From: Pseudomonas muyukensis
Lineage (GTDB): Bacteria; Pseudomonadota; Gammaproteobacteria; Pseudomonadales; Pseudomonadaceae
DNA length: 64,000 nt
Direction: 5' to 3'
Assembly (NCBI RefSeq): GCF_019139535.1
Contig: NZ_CP077073.1
Coordinates: 1,125,001 to 1,189,000, forward strand
In this document: piece by piece, positions 45,711 to 54,476 of the stretch
Layout: every line of letters starts with the position of its first letter
Numbering within the stretch: position 1 is the first letter of the stretch
The notes under the pieces: generated by a model
Database searches by the model: none
What the model was told of the DNA's origin: nothing
What the model saw: only the letters and a program-made list of their open reading frames with translations
Translations under genes and position numbers: made by a program

Positions 45711-48700
45711 TCAGCCGATGGTCATCAGGCTGGCGTTACCACCTGCCGCCGCGGTGTTGACGCTCACCGCCCGCTCGATCACCAGGCGCTCCAGGGCGAT
45801 CTGGTGGTCACCACTGGACAGCCCGTGCACGCCGACGATCGCCCCGGCACGCTTGGCCACTTGCTCGCAGACGCCGCGCAGTTGGTCCGAATCACCGTGG
45901 TGAATGACGGCGTCGAAGGCCACCTCGTCCTTGCTCCAGTCGGCCACCAGCTTGACCTTCGCTTGCAGCTCCTTGGGCAGGCGTGCGCGCACGGTCTTGG
46001 CCGGCTCGCCGTCCTGGAACAGCGCCGCGCTGCCCACGGCCAGTACCGCCGCCAGCTGGGCCAGCAGGTCGGCCTCGTTGTCGGCCAGGCACAGCACGTG
46101 TTCGCGTGGCAGCACGGTGTAGGTGTTGCGCTCGCCGGTCGGGCCTGGCAGCACGCGGCTGATGCCGCTCTGCGACTGCTCGGCGAACTGTTCGCACAGC
46201 GCGGCCAGGTCGCTCAGCTGGCTGCTGGCAGCCCAGGTCTTCAGCGTGGTCAGCGGCTTGAGCTGCTGGTCGCGCAGGGTGGTGTCGGCGGCAACGCGCG
46301 CGTCGTCGGCCTGGAAGTGGCGGGCGATGGCGTCGGCAGGGCGGGTCGACAGCAGGCGGTAAAGGTACAGCGGGCCGCCGGCTTTCGGGCCGGTACCCGA
46401 CAGGCCTTCACCGCCGAACGGCTGTACGCCGACCACGGCGCCGACAATGTTGCGGTTGACGTACATGTTGCCGGCGTTGACGTTGTCCACCACCTTGGCG
46501 ATGGTCTCGTCGATGCGGGTGTGCACGCCCAGGGTCAGGCCGTAGCCGGAGGCATTGATCTGCTCGATCAACTGGTCCAGGTCCTTGCGGTTGTAGCGCA
46601 CCACGTGCAGTACCGGGCCGAAGATCTCGCGCTTGAGCTCGTCGAAGCTCTCCAGCTCGATCAGGGTCGGCATCACGAAGGTGCCGCGCTTGATCTCCTC
46701 GCCCTCGGCGATGGCCACCTGGTAGACGCTGCGGCCTTTGTCGCGCATGCCCTGGATGTGCTTCTCGATACCCGCCTTGGCTTCGGCATCGATCACCGGG
46801 CCGATATCCACTGGCAGGCGCTCCGGGTTGCCCAGGCGGCTTTCGGCCATGGCGCCCTTGAGCATTTCGATCACACGGTCGGCGGAGTCTTCCTGCAGGC
46901 ACAGCACGCGCAGGGCCGAGCAACGCTGGCCGGCGCTGTCGAAGGCCGAGGACACCACGTCGATCACCACCTGCTCGGTCAGTGCCGAGGAGTCGACGAT
47001 CATCGCGTTCTGGCCGCCGGTTTCGGCGATCAGCGGGATCGGCCGGCCCTGGTTGTCCAGGCGCCCGGCGATGTTGCGTTGCAGCAGGCGGGCGACTTCG
47101 GTGGAACCGGTGAACATCACGCCCTTGACGCGCTCGTCACCCACCAGGCCGGCACCGACGGTTTCGCCGCGGCCGGGCAGCAGTTGCAGCACGCCTTCGG
47201 GGATGCCGGCGTCGAGCATCAGGCGCACGGCCTGGGCGGCGACCAGCGGGGTCTGTTCGGCGGGCTTGGCCAGTACCGGGTTGCCGGCGGCCAGGGCCGC
47301 GGCCACCTGGCCGGAGAAGATCGCCAGCGGGAAGTTCCACGGGCTGATGCACACCACCGGGCCCAGCGGGCGGCAGTTGTCGTTGCGCAGGTCGTTGCGT
47401 GCCTGCACCGCGTAGTAGCGCAGGAAGTCCACGGCCTCGCGCACTTCGGCGATGGCGTTGGCGTAGGTCTTGCCAGCTTCGCGCACCAGCAGGCCCATCA
47501 GCGGCTGGATATCGGCTTCCATCAGGTCGGCGGCGCGTTCGAGGATCGCGGCGCGCTCGGCGGGCGGGGTGGCCTGCCAGATCGGCGCGGCGTTCAGCGC
47601 GCACTGGATGGCATTGTCGACGTCGGCGACGGTGGCTTCCTGCACGTGGCCGACGATGTCGCGGTGGTCGGCAGGGTTGAGCACTGGCGCGGCGGCCTCT
47701 TCACTGGCGGCGCAGGCCAGCAGCGGAGCGGCTTTCCAGTCGTTGTGAGCGGTTGCCAGCAGGGCGCAGGACAGCGACGCCAGGCGGTGTTCGTTGGCCA
47801 TGTCGATGCCGGCCGAGTTGGCCCGCTCGCTGCCATACAGCTCACGCGGCATGGGGATGCGCGGGTGCGGCAGGCCGATGCTGCCTTCCTGGGCGCCCAT
47901 GCGCTCGATGCTGGCGACCGGGTCGGCGACCAGTTCCTGGATCGAGATCGAGTGGTCGGCGATGCGGTTGACGAACGAGGTGTTGGCGCCGTTTTCCAGC
48001 AGGCGGCGGACCAGGTAGGCCAGCAGGGTTTCGTGGGTGCCGACCGGGGCGTACACGCGGCACGGACGGTTCAGCTTGCCTTCGGAGACCTTGCCGACAA
48101 CTTGTTCATACAGCGGCTCGCCCATGCCGTGCAGGCACTGGAACTCGTACTGGCCCGGGTAGTAGTTCTGTCCGGCGATGGTGTAGATGGCCGACAGGGT
48201 GTGGGCGTTGTGGGTGGCGAACTGCGGGTAGATGGCTTCTGGCACGGCCAGCAGCTTGCGCGCGCAGGCGACGTAGGAAACGTCGGTGTACACCTTGCGG
48301 GTGTACACCGGGTAGCCTTCCAGGCCCTCGACCTGGGCGCGCTTGATCTCGCTGTCCCAGTAGGCGCCTTTCACCAGGCGGATCATCAGGCGGTGGCGGC
48401 TGCGCTTGGCCAGGTCGATGACGTAGTCGATCACGTACGGGCAGCGCTTCTGATAAGCCTGGATGACGAAGCCGATGCCGTTCCAGCCGGCCAGCGACGG
48501 CTCGAAGCACAGGCGCTCGAGCAGGTCCAGCGACAGCTCCAGGCGGTCGGCTTCCTCGGCATCGATGTTCAGGCCGATGTCGTATTGCTTGGCCAGCAGG
48601 GTCAGCGACAGCAGGCGCGGGTACAGTTCGTTCATCACGCGCTCGTACTGGGCGCGGCTGTAGCGCGGGTGCAGGGCCGAGAGCTTGATCGAGATGCCTG

Positions 48701-49664
48701 GGCCTTCATAGATGCCACGCCCGTGCGAGGCCTTGCCGATCGAGTGGATCGCCTGCTCGTAGGAGGCCAGGTATTTCTGCGCGTCGTGCTCGGTCAGCGC
48801 CGCTTCGCCGAGCATGTCGTAGCTGTAGCGGAAGCCCTTGGCTTCGAACTTGCTGGCGTTGGCCAGGGCCTCGGCGATGGTCTCGCCGGTGACGAACTGC
48901 TCGCCCATCAGGCGCATGGCCATGTCGACGCCCTTGCGGATCATCGGTTCGCCGCTCTTGCCGATGATGCGGGTGAGCGAGGAGGTCAGGCCGGCTTCGT
49001 TGTGGGTGCTGACCAGCTTGCCGGTCAGCAGCAGGCCCCAGGTGGCGGCGTTGACGAACAGCGACGGGCTGTTGCCCAGGTGCGGCTGCCAGTTGCCGGT
49101 GCTGATCTTGTCGCGGATCAGCGCGTCGCGGGTGCCTTTGTCGGGGATGCGCAGCAGGGCTTCGGCCAGGCACATCAGCGCCACGCCTTCTTGCGAGGAC
49201 AGCGAGAACTCCTGCAGCAGGCCCTGGACGATGCCGGCACGGCCGCCGGCGCTCTTCTGGTTGCGCAGTTTGTCGGCCAGGCTCGCGGCAAGCTTGTTGG
49301 TGGCGTCTGCCTGCGCGGCCGGCAGGCGCGCCTGCTCCAGCAGCATCGGCACCACTTCCTGCTCGGGGCGGCGGTAGGCGGCGGTGATCGCCGAGCGCAG
49401 CACCGACTGTGGCAGGATGCTTTCGGCGAACTCCAGGAAGCACTGGTGGGCGTGGTCGGCTGGCACTTCGCCGGCGTCGTCGCCGGCAGCGGTGGCGTGG
49501 CCATTGAGGTCGTTCAGGGTGGCGCCACCCTCGAGCTTCTCGAGATAGTTGAAGATCGCTTGCTTGATCAACCAGTGCGGCGTGCGGTCGATGGACTGCG
49601 CAGCCGCTTTGAGTCGCTCACGGGTCGGGTCGTCGAGTTTGACCCCAAGGGTGGTCGTCGCCAT
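45711..49664 (-). CDS. putA: Trifunctional proline dehydrogenase / P5C dehydrogenase / transcriptional repressor PutA
   Basis: The 1317-aa protein oxidises proline to glutamate in two steps and represses the put genes when proline is absent. Residues 1-45 (MATTTLGVKLDDPTRERLKAAAQSIDRTPHWLIKQAIFNYL) form the ribbon-helix-helix DNA-binding domain. The proline dehydrogenase barrel lies at about 200-560, with MIRLVKGAYWDSEIKRAQ, VYTRKVYTDVSYVACA and FATHNAHTL. The P5C dehydrogenase follows, with ISPWNFPLAIFSGQ, FTGSTEVAR, the ETGGQNAMIV region with catalytic Glu, and catalytic Cys in SAGQRCSALRV. A C-terminal conserved module completes it. It is divergent from putP, with seven operator hexamers between. 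Confidence 0.97.
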   Translation of the reverse strand: MATTTLGVKLDDPTRERLKAAAQSIDRTPHWLIKQAIFNYLEKLEGGATLNDLNGHATAAGDDAGEVPADHAHQCFLEFAESILPQSVLRSAITAAYRRPEQEVVPMLLEQARLPAAQADATNKLAASLADKLRNQKSAGGRAGIVQGLLQEFSLSSQEGVALMCLAEALLRIPDKGTRDALIRDKISTGNWQPHLGNSPSLFVNAATWGLLLTGKLVSTHNEAGLTSSLTRIIGKSGEPMIRKGVDMAMRLMGEQFVTGETIAEALANASKFEAKGFRYSYDMLGEAALTEHDAQKYLASYEQAIHSIGKASHGRGIYEGPGISIKLSALHPRYSRAQYERVMNELYPRLLSLTLLAKQYDIGLNIDAEEADRLELSLDLLERLCFEPSLAGWNGIGFVIQAYQKRCPYVIDYVIDLAKRSRHRLMIRLVKGAYWDSEIKRAQVEGLEGYPVYTRKVYTDVSYVACARKLLAVPEAIYPQFATHNAHTLSAIYTIAGQNYYPGQYEFQCLHGMGEPLYEQVVGKVSEGKLNRPCRVYAPVGTHETLLAYLVRRLLENGANTSFVNRIADHSISIQELVADPVASIERMGAQEGSIGLPHPRIPMPRELYGSERANSAGIDMANEHRLASLSCALLATAHNDWKAAPLLACAASEEAAAPVLNPADHRDIVGHVQEATVADVDNAIQCALNAAPIWQATPPAERAAILERAADLMEADIQPLMGLLVREAGKTYANAIAEVREAVDFLRYYAVQARNDLRNDNCRPLGPVVCISPWNFPLAIFSGQVAAALAAGNPVLAKPAEQTPLVAAQAVRLMLDAGIPEGVLQLLPGRGETVGAGLVGDERVKGVMFTGSTEVARLLQRNIAGRLDNQGRPIPLIAETGGQNAMIVDSSALTEQVVIDVVSSAFDSAGQRCSALRVLCLQEDSADRVIEMLKGAMAESRLGNPERLPVDIGPVIDAEAKAGIEKHIQGMRDKGRSVYQVAIAEGEEIKRGTFVMPTLIELESFDELKREIFGPVLHVVRYNRKDLDQLIEQINASGYGLTLGVHTRIDETIAKVVDNVNAGNMYVNRNIVGAVVGVQPFGGEGLSGTGPKAGGPLYLYRLLSTRPADAIARHFQADDARVAADTTLRDQQLKPLTTLKTWAASSQLSDLAALCEQFAEQSQSGISRVLPGPTGERNTYTVLPREHVLCLADNEADLLAQLAAVLAVGSAALFQDGEPAKTVRARLPKELQAKVKLVADWSKDEVAFDAVIHHGDSDQLRGVCEQVAKRAGAIVGVHGLSSGDHQIALERLVIERAVSVNTAAAGGNASLMTIG

Positions 49665-50024
49665 TTCTTATCCTCGTTATTGGCCACGGATGTGGCCTAA
49701 GCTGTCGGCAAGATTAGCCTGTAGGACAATCGGGGTGCAACCGGGTGCAACCCGAATTTTTCGCGCCTTGGGTGCAACTCGTCTGAAGGGCTTTTCTGAA
49801 CAGCCGAAAAGGCCGTTTTTGGTGCGTTTAAGTATGAAAAAGGCTGTTTTTGCTCCGAAAGGGAGCAAGAAAAGGGTTTTTTCTGAAAATGCAGGGTCGG
49901 GTGCAACTTGCAAATGAAAAATGGTTGCACCTGATTCATGTTGTTGCATAGGATGCGCCGCCTGGGTGCAACCGTCTGCTGCATGGCGGCTGCAAGAGAT
50001 AAAAACAACGCCAGGGCACAACTC
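49665..50024. promoter_or_regulatory. putA-putP intergenic control region with seven PutA-type hexamers
   Basis: PutA of enteric bacteria binds GTTGCA. Here TGCAAC or GTTGCA occurs seven times: 49736-49741, 49746-49751, 49773-49778, 49902-49907, 49924-49929, 49943-49948 and 49967-49972. The first two are 10 bp apart (one helical turn). The fourth and fifth are convergent, 22 bp apart start to start. A direct repeat AAAAGGC(C/T)GTTTTTG occurs at 49807 and 49838. The promoters for both genes should lie here; I could not assign them confidently. Confidence 0.85.
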
Positions 50025-51503
50025 ATGGGCAATCCACTAACGATCACCTTCGTGATCTACATTGCGGCAATGGTGCTGATCGGCTTCGCCGCCTATCGCT
50101 CCACCAAGAACCTTTCCGACTATATTCTCGGCGGCCGTAGTCTCGGCAGCGTGGTCACCGCGCTTTCCGCCGGCGCATCGGACATGAGCGGCTGGCTGTT
50201 GATGGGCCTGCCGGGCGCCATCTACTTCGCGGGCCTTTCCGAGGCCTGGATCGCCATCGGCCTGACCGTCGGCGCCTACCTGAACTGGCTGTTCGTCGCC
50301 GGCCGCCTGCGCGTGCAGACCGAGCACAACGGTGACGCCCTGACCCTGCCGGACTACTTCTCCAGCCGCTTCGAAGACAAGACCGGCCTGCTGCGCATCA
50401 TCTCGGCCATCGTCATCCTGGTGTTCTTCACCATCTATTGCGCTTCCGGCATCGTCGCTGGCGCTCGCCTGTTCGAAAGCACCTTCGGCATGCCCTACGA
50501 GACCGCCCTGTGGGCTGGTGCCGCGGCGACCATCGCCTACACCTTCGTCGGTGGCTTCCTGGCGGTGAGCTGGACCGACACCGTGCAGGCTTCGCTGATG
50601 ATCTTCGCGTTGATCCTGACCCCGGTGATCGTGCTGATCTCCACCGGTGGCTTCGACCAGACCTTCGCGGCCATCGAGGTGGTCAACCCGGCGCACTTCG
50701 ACATGTTCAAGGGCGCCACCTTCATCGGCATCATCTCGCTGATGGGCTGGGGCCTGGGCTACTTCGGCCAGCCGCACATCCTGGCGCGCTTCATGGCCGC
50801 CGACTCGGTCAAGTCGATCGCCAACGCCCGTCGCATCTCCATGACCTGGATGATCCTGTGCCTGGCCGGTACCTGCGCCGTGGGCTTCTTCGGCATCGCC
50901 TACTTCTCGGCGCATCCTGAGCTGGCGGGCCCTGTCACCGAGAACCACGAGCGTGTGTTCATCGAGCTGGCCAAGATCCTGTTCAACCCATGGATCGCCG
51001 GTGTCTTGCTGTCGGCCATCCTGGCGGCGGTGATGAGTACCCTGAGCTGCCAGCTGCTGGTGTGCTCCAGCGCCCTGACCGAAGACTTCTACAAGGCCTT
51101 CCTGCGCAAGAACGCTTCGCAGAAGGAACTGGTATGGGTCGGTCGCCTGATGGTGCTGGCGGTCGCGCTGATCGCCATCGCCATGGCCGCCAATCCTGAG
51201 AACCGCGTGCTGGGCCTGGTGGCCTACGCCTGGGCAGGCTTTGGTGCCGCCTTCGGTCCGGTGGTGCTGATCTCGGTACTGTGGAAAGGCATGACCCGCA
51301 ATGGTGCCCTGGCCGGCATCATCGTCGGCGCCCTGACCGTGATCCTGTGGAAGAGCTACGTCGGCCTGGGCCTGTACGAGATCATCCCGGGCTTCCTGTT
51401 CGCCAGCATCGCGATCTTCGTGGTGAGCAAGCTGGGCAGCCCGTCGAACAGCATGGTTTCGCGCTTTGAAACCGCTGATGCGCAGTATCACGCCGACAAG
51501 TAA
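50025..51503 (+). CDS. putP: Sodium/proline symporter PutP
   Basis: PutP imports proline with Na+, supplying substrate to PutA. Start set at ATG 50025 (MGNPLTITFVIYIAAMVLIGFAAYRSTKNLSDYILGGRSLGSVVTALSAGASDMSGWLLMGLPG); 492 residues with about 13 helices. The Na+/solute family signature GASDMSGWLLMGLPGA, PTVGAYLNW-like GLTVGAYLNWLFVAGRLR, GGFLAVSWTDTVQASLM and GYFGQPHILARFMAA are all in place. It is divergent from putA; repression by PutA in the shared 360-bp region is the expected control. A REP-type hairpin follows the gene. Confidence 0.97.
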   Translation: MGNPLTITFVIYIAAMVLIGFAAYRSTKNLSDYILGGRSLGSVVTALSAGASDMSGWLLMGLPGAIYFAGLSEAWIAIGLTVGAYLNWLFVAGRLRVQTEHNGDALTLPDYFSSRFEDKTGLLRIISAIVILVFFTIYCASGIVAGARLFESTFGMPYETALWAGAAATIAYTFVGGFLAVSWTDTVQASLMIFALILTPVIVLISTGGFDQTFAAIEVVNPAHFDMFKGATFIGIISLMGWGLGYFGQPHILARFMAADSVKSIANARRISMTWMILCLAGTCAVGFFGIAYFSAHPELAGPVTENHERVFIELAKILFNPWIAGVLLSAILAAVMSTLSCQLLVCSSALTEDFYKAFLRKNASQKELVWVGRLMVLAVALIAIAMAANPENRVLGLVAYAWAGFGAAFGPVVLISVLWKGMTRNGALAGIIVGALTVILWKSYVGLGLYEIIPGFLFASIAIFVVSKLGSPSNSMVSRFETADAQYHADK

Positions 51504-51530
51504 TACCTGCTGATTCAGCGCTGTCCCTGT

Positions 51531-51592
51531 CGCGGGGCAAGCCCGCTCCCACGCAGCCTCTACAAGTGGCGTGGGAGCGGGCTTGCCCCGCG
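51531..51592. repeat. REP-like inverted repeat with 23-bp stem (CCCGCTCCCA subtype)
   Basis: CGCGGGGCAAGCCCGCTCCCACG and its exact reverse complement surround a 16-base centre. It lies in the gap after putP. Confidence 0.87.
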
Positions 51593-51647
51593 ATGCTTTT
51601 GGCGGCCGCCAAGGCAAGGTAAACTTGCCGCCTTCGCAGGAGCCGCC

Positions 51648-52484
51648 ATGAACTATCGTCACGCCTTCCACGCCGGCAACCACGCCGACGTCCTCAAGCA
51701 CATCGTGCTCACCCGCCTCATCGCCCTGATGTCGCGCAAGGAGCAGCCGTTCGCCTACATCGACACCCACGCCGGCCTGGGTCTGTACGACCTGCAGGGC
51801 GATCAGGCGAGCCGTACCGGTGAATACCTCGAAGGCGTCGCCCGCCTGTGGAACCGCGACGACCTGCCGGCCGTTACCGCCGATTACCTGGGCGTGATCA
51901 AGCGCCTGAACAAGAATGGCGAACTGCGCTACTACCCAGGCTCGCCTGAGTTGGCCCGGCGCCTGATGCGCGAGCAGGACCGCGCCCAGCTCAACGAAAA
52001 GCACCCCGAAGACGGCGTGCTGCTCAAAGAGAACATGAAGAAGGATCCGCGCGTCACCGTGCACCTGGGCGAAGGTTGGCACATCCCGCGGGCGCTGCTG
52101 CCGGTGCAGGAAAAGCGCGCGATCATGCTGATCGACCCGCCGTTCGAGCAGGCCGACGAACTCAAGCGTTGCACCGTGGCCATGAAAGAGGCGATCGGTC
52201 GCATGCGCCAGACCGTCGCGGCCATCTGGTACCCGATCAAGGACCAGCGCTCGCTGACCCGCTTCTATCAGGACCTCACCAGCACTGGCGCGCCAAAGCT
52301 GCTGCGGGTCGAGCTGTACGTGCACCACCAGGACAGCCCCCAGGGCCTGAACGGCTCGGGCCTGGCCATCGCCAACCCGCCGTGGGGGCTTGAGGACGAG
52401 CTCAAGGCGCTGCTGCCGTGGCTGGCCAAGGAGCTGGCGCAGACCGCCGGCAGCTACCGCATGGACTGGCTGATCGCCGAGTAA
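51648..52484 (+). CDS. rlmJ: 23S rRNA (adenine-2030-N6)-methyltransferase RlmJ
   Basis: RlmJ methylates A2030 of 23S rRNA with S-adenosylmethionine. The 278-aa protein starts MNYRHAFHAGNHADVLKHIVLTRLIALM, contains IDTHAGLGLYDL (SAM-binding region) and the catalytic IDPPFEQ, a DPPF variant of the NPPY type, and ends with LLPWLAKELAQTAGSYRMDWLIAE. These are RlmJ (formerly YhiR) hallmarks. The gene follows putP across the hairpin at 51531-51592 and is likely transcribed on its own. REP units follow. Confidence 0.96.
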   Translation: MNYRHAFHAGNHADVLKHIVLTRLIALMSRKEQPFAYIDTHAGLGLYDLQGDQASRTGEYLEGVARLWNRDDLPAVTADYLGVIKRLNKNGELRYYPGSPELARRLMREQDRAQLNEKHPEDGVLLKENMKKDPRVTVHLGEGWHIPRALLPVQEKRAIMLIDPPFEQADELKRCTVAMKEAIGRMRQTVAAIWYPIKDQRSLTRFYQDLTSTGAPKLLRVELYVHHQDSPQGLNGSGLAIANPPWGLEDELKALLPWLAKELAQTAGSYRMDWLIAE

Positions 52485-52495
52485 GTCGCGCGCCC

Positions 52496-52618
52496 CCTGT
52501 AGCAGCGGCCTTGTGTCGCGAAAGGGCTGCAAAGCAGCCCCGGCAATCCCCGCGACACAACGGAAACCTGGGGCCGCTACGCGCCCCTTTCGCGACGCAA
52601 GGCCGCTCCTACAAGGGG
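52496..52618. repeat. REP cluster between rlmJ and the LPS core genes
   Basis: CTGTAGCAGCGGCCTTGTGTCGCGAAAGGGCTGC and, further right, GGGGCCGCTACGCGCCCCTTTCGCGACGCAAGGCCGCTCCTAC. A CCCCGCGACACAACGG stretch lies between them. At least two REP units. Confidence 0.83.
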
Positions 52619-52642
52619 GCGGTGTGTCCGCCATCTTTGCGT

Positions 52643-52648
52643 TATAAT
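52643..52648 (+). promoter_or_regulatory. Candidate -10 box of the LPS core cluster
   Basis: A perfect TATAAT lies 71 bp before the start codon of the carbamoyltransferase gene; a 5' leader of about 64 bases would follow. The -35 region, near 52620 (CGGTGT), is poor, so an activator may be needed. Confidence 0.5.
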
Positions 52649-52718
52649 CCCGCCCTTTAGCCGCCATCCGCCCGAGTGGCCGGTGGCGCACTTCATACCG
52701 ATTTGAGAGGCTAGACCC

Positions 52719-54476
52719 TTGGCACTGACGATTCTTGGCCTGTCCGGCGCCCTTAGCCATGACCCTTCCGCGGCCCTGTACATCGACGGCAAGCTGATTG
52801 CCGCCGCCGAAGAAGAGCGCTTCGTGCGTGACAAGCATGCGAAGAACCGCATGCCCTACGAGTCGGCGAAGTTCTGCCTGGAACAGGCCGGCATCAAGCC
52901 GTCCGACGTCGACGTGGTCGCCATTCCGTTCGCGCCCATCAGCCTGTTCGGCAAGGCCCGCTGGCACTACGCCAAGCGCTACTGGTACGCCCCGGACCGC
53001 GCCCTCGACGCGCTGCTGATGGGCAACCGCCGCTACAAGCGCTACCGCAAGAAGATCGTCTGGTGCCTGGAGCAACTGGGCTTCGATCCGAAGAAGATCA
53101 AGATCGAGCCGGTCGAGCACCACCTGGCCCACGCCTCCAGCGCCTACCACTGCTCGGGCTTCAAGGAAAAAACCGCGATCCTCGGCATCGACGGCAAGGG
53201 TGAGTACGCCACCACCTTCTTTGGCTACGGCGAAAACGGCAAGATCCACAAGATCAAGGAATTCTTCGACCCAGACTCGCTGGGCGGCCTGTATGGCGCG
53301 ATCACCGAGTTCCTCGGCTTCGAGATGCTCGACGGCGAATTCAAGGTCATGGGCATGGCGCCGTATGGCGACGCCAGCAAGTACGACTTCTCGCGCCTGG
53401 CCAGCTTCGAAAACGGCGAGCTGGTGATCAACACCGAGTACGCCAACGTTATTGGCCTGCGCCGCTACAAAGAGCAGGGCAAGGGCTTCTACTTCTCGCC
53501 CAAGCTGATCGAATGGCTGGGCCCGAAACGCGAAGGCGACATCGCCGACGAGCCGTACATCCACTACGCCGCCAGCATGCAGGCGCTGTTCGAGAAGCTG
53601 GCCCTGCAGATGATCGACCACTACCTGGGCGATACCCTGAAAGAGACCGGCAAGCTGGCCTTCGCCGGCGGCTGCGCGCTGAACGTCAAGCTGAACCAGA
53701 AGATCATCGCCCGCGACGACGTGAAAGAGCTGTTCGTCCAGCCAGCGTCCGGCGACGCCGGCACCGCGGTCGGTGCCGCGGCCTACGTCTCCCACGCCCG
53801 CGGCGTGCCGGTCGAGAAGATGGAGCACGTCTACCTCGGCCCTGCGTACTCCAACGAAGACGTGATCGCTGCCTGTGCCCGTCACCCGAGCCAGCCGAAA
53901 TGGCGCAAGCTTGAGAACATGCCAGAGCAGATCGCCAAGATCATGGTCGATGGCAACCCGGTGGCCTGGTTCCAGGGGCGCATGGAATTCGGTCCGCGCG
54001 CCCTGGGTGGGCGTTCGATCATCGGCTGCCCGAGCGTGGAAGGCGTGGCCGATCGCATCAACCACCAGATCAAGTTCCGCGAGCGCTGGAGGCCTTTCTG
54101 CCCGTCGATGCTCGACACCGTGGCGCCGCAGATGATCAAGATCGATCACCCGGCACCGTTCATGACCTTCACCTTCGAAGTGGCTGAAGAGTGGAAGACC
54201 CGCGTGCCGGAAGTGGTCCACGAGGACGGTACGTCCCGTGCCCAGGTGCTCAAGCGTGAGTACAACCCGCGCTACTACGACATGATGAAGGCCCTCGAGC
54301 ACCTGACCGGCAACGGCGTGTCGCTGAACACCTCGCTGAACCGCCGTGGCGAACCGATGATCTGCTCGCCGACCGATGCCCTGAACATGTTCTTCGGCTC
54401 GGACCTGCAGTACCTGATCATGGAAGACATCCTGGTGGTCAAGGACGGCGCGGCACCTTATGACCAGCCGCTCTGA
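52719..54476 (+). CDS. wapO: Carbamoyltransferase of the NodU/CmcH family (LPS core, WapO-like)
   Basis: The 585-aa protein begins at TTG 52719 (read as M-A-L-T-I-L-G-L-S-G) after GAGAGG. It matches the carbamoyltransferase family: ILGLSGALSHDPSAALYIDG, VEHHLAHASSAYHCSG, GIDGKGEYATTFFGYG, FAGGCALNVKLNQ in the TsaD-like part, and GRMEFGPRALGGRSIIGCPSV in the C-terminal part. In Pseudomonas the equivalent gene adds a carbamoyl group to a core heptose. The next gene starts 17 bp before this one ends, so translation is coupled. The symbol is by position and family; the exact acceptor is not proven. Confidence 0.88.
   Translation: MALTILGLSGALSHDPSAALYIDGKLIAAAEEERFVRDKHAKNRMPYESAKFCLEQAGIKPSDVDVVAIPFAPISLFGKARWHYAKRYWYAPDRALDALLMGNRRYKRYRKKIVWCLEQLGFDPKKIKIEPVEHHLAHASSAYHCSGFKEKTAILGIDGKGEYATTFFGYGENGKIHKIKEFFDPDSLGGLYGAITEFLGFEMLDGEFKVMGMAPYGDASKYDFSRLASFENGELVINTEYANVIGLRRYKEQGKGFYFSPKLIEWLGPKREGDIADEPYIHYAASMQALFEKLALQMIDHYLGDTLKETGKLAFAGGCALNVKLNQKIIARDDVKELFVQPASGDAGTAVGAAAYVSHARGVPVEKMEHVYLGPAYSNEDVIAACARHPSQPKWRKLENMPEQIAKIMVDGNPVAWFQGRMEFGPRALGGRSIIGCPSVEGVADRINHQIKFRERWRPFCPSMLDTVAPQMIKIDHPAPFMTFTFEVAEEWKTRVPEVVHEDGTSRAQVLKREYNPRYYDMMKALEHLTGNGVSLNTSLNRRGEPMICSPTDALNMFFGSDLQYLIMEDILVVKDGAAPYDQPL

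Noticed and set aside
45705..49700. A 1331-codon open frame on the plus strand across putA
   Set aside because: It is the antisense shadow of putA. It lacks ribosome site and family motifs, and Val/Gly/Gln/His-rich wording is typical of reverse-frame translation in high-GC genes.
50037..54302. A 1421-codon open frame on the minus strand across putP, rlmJ and the carbamoyltransferase gene
   Set aside because: It crosses three well-supported genes and the REP elements; no protein family shows, only shadow composition.
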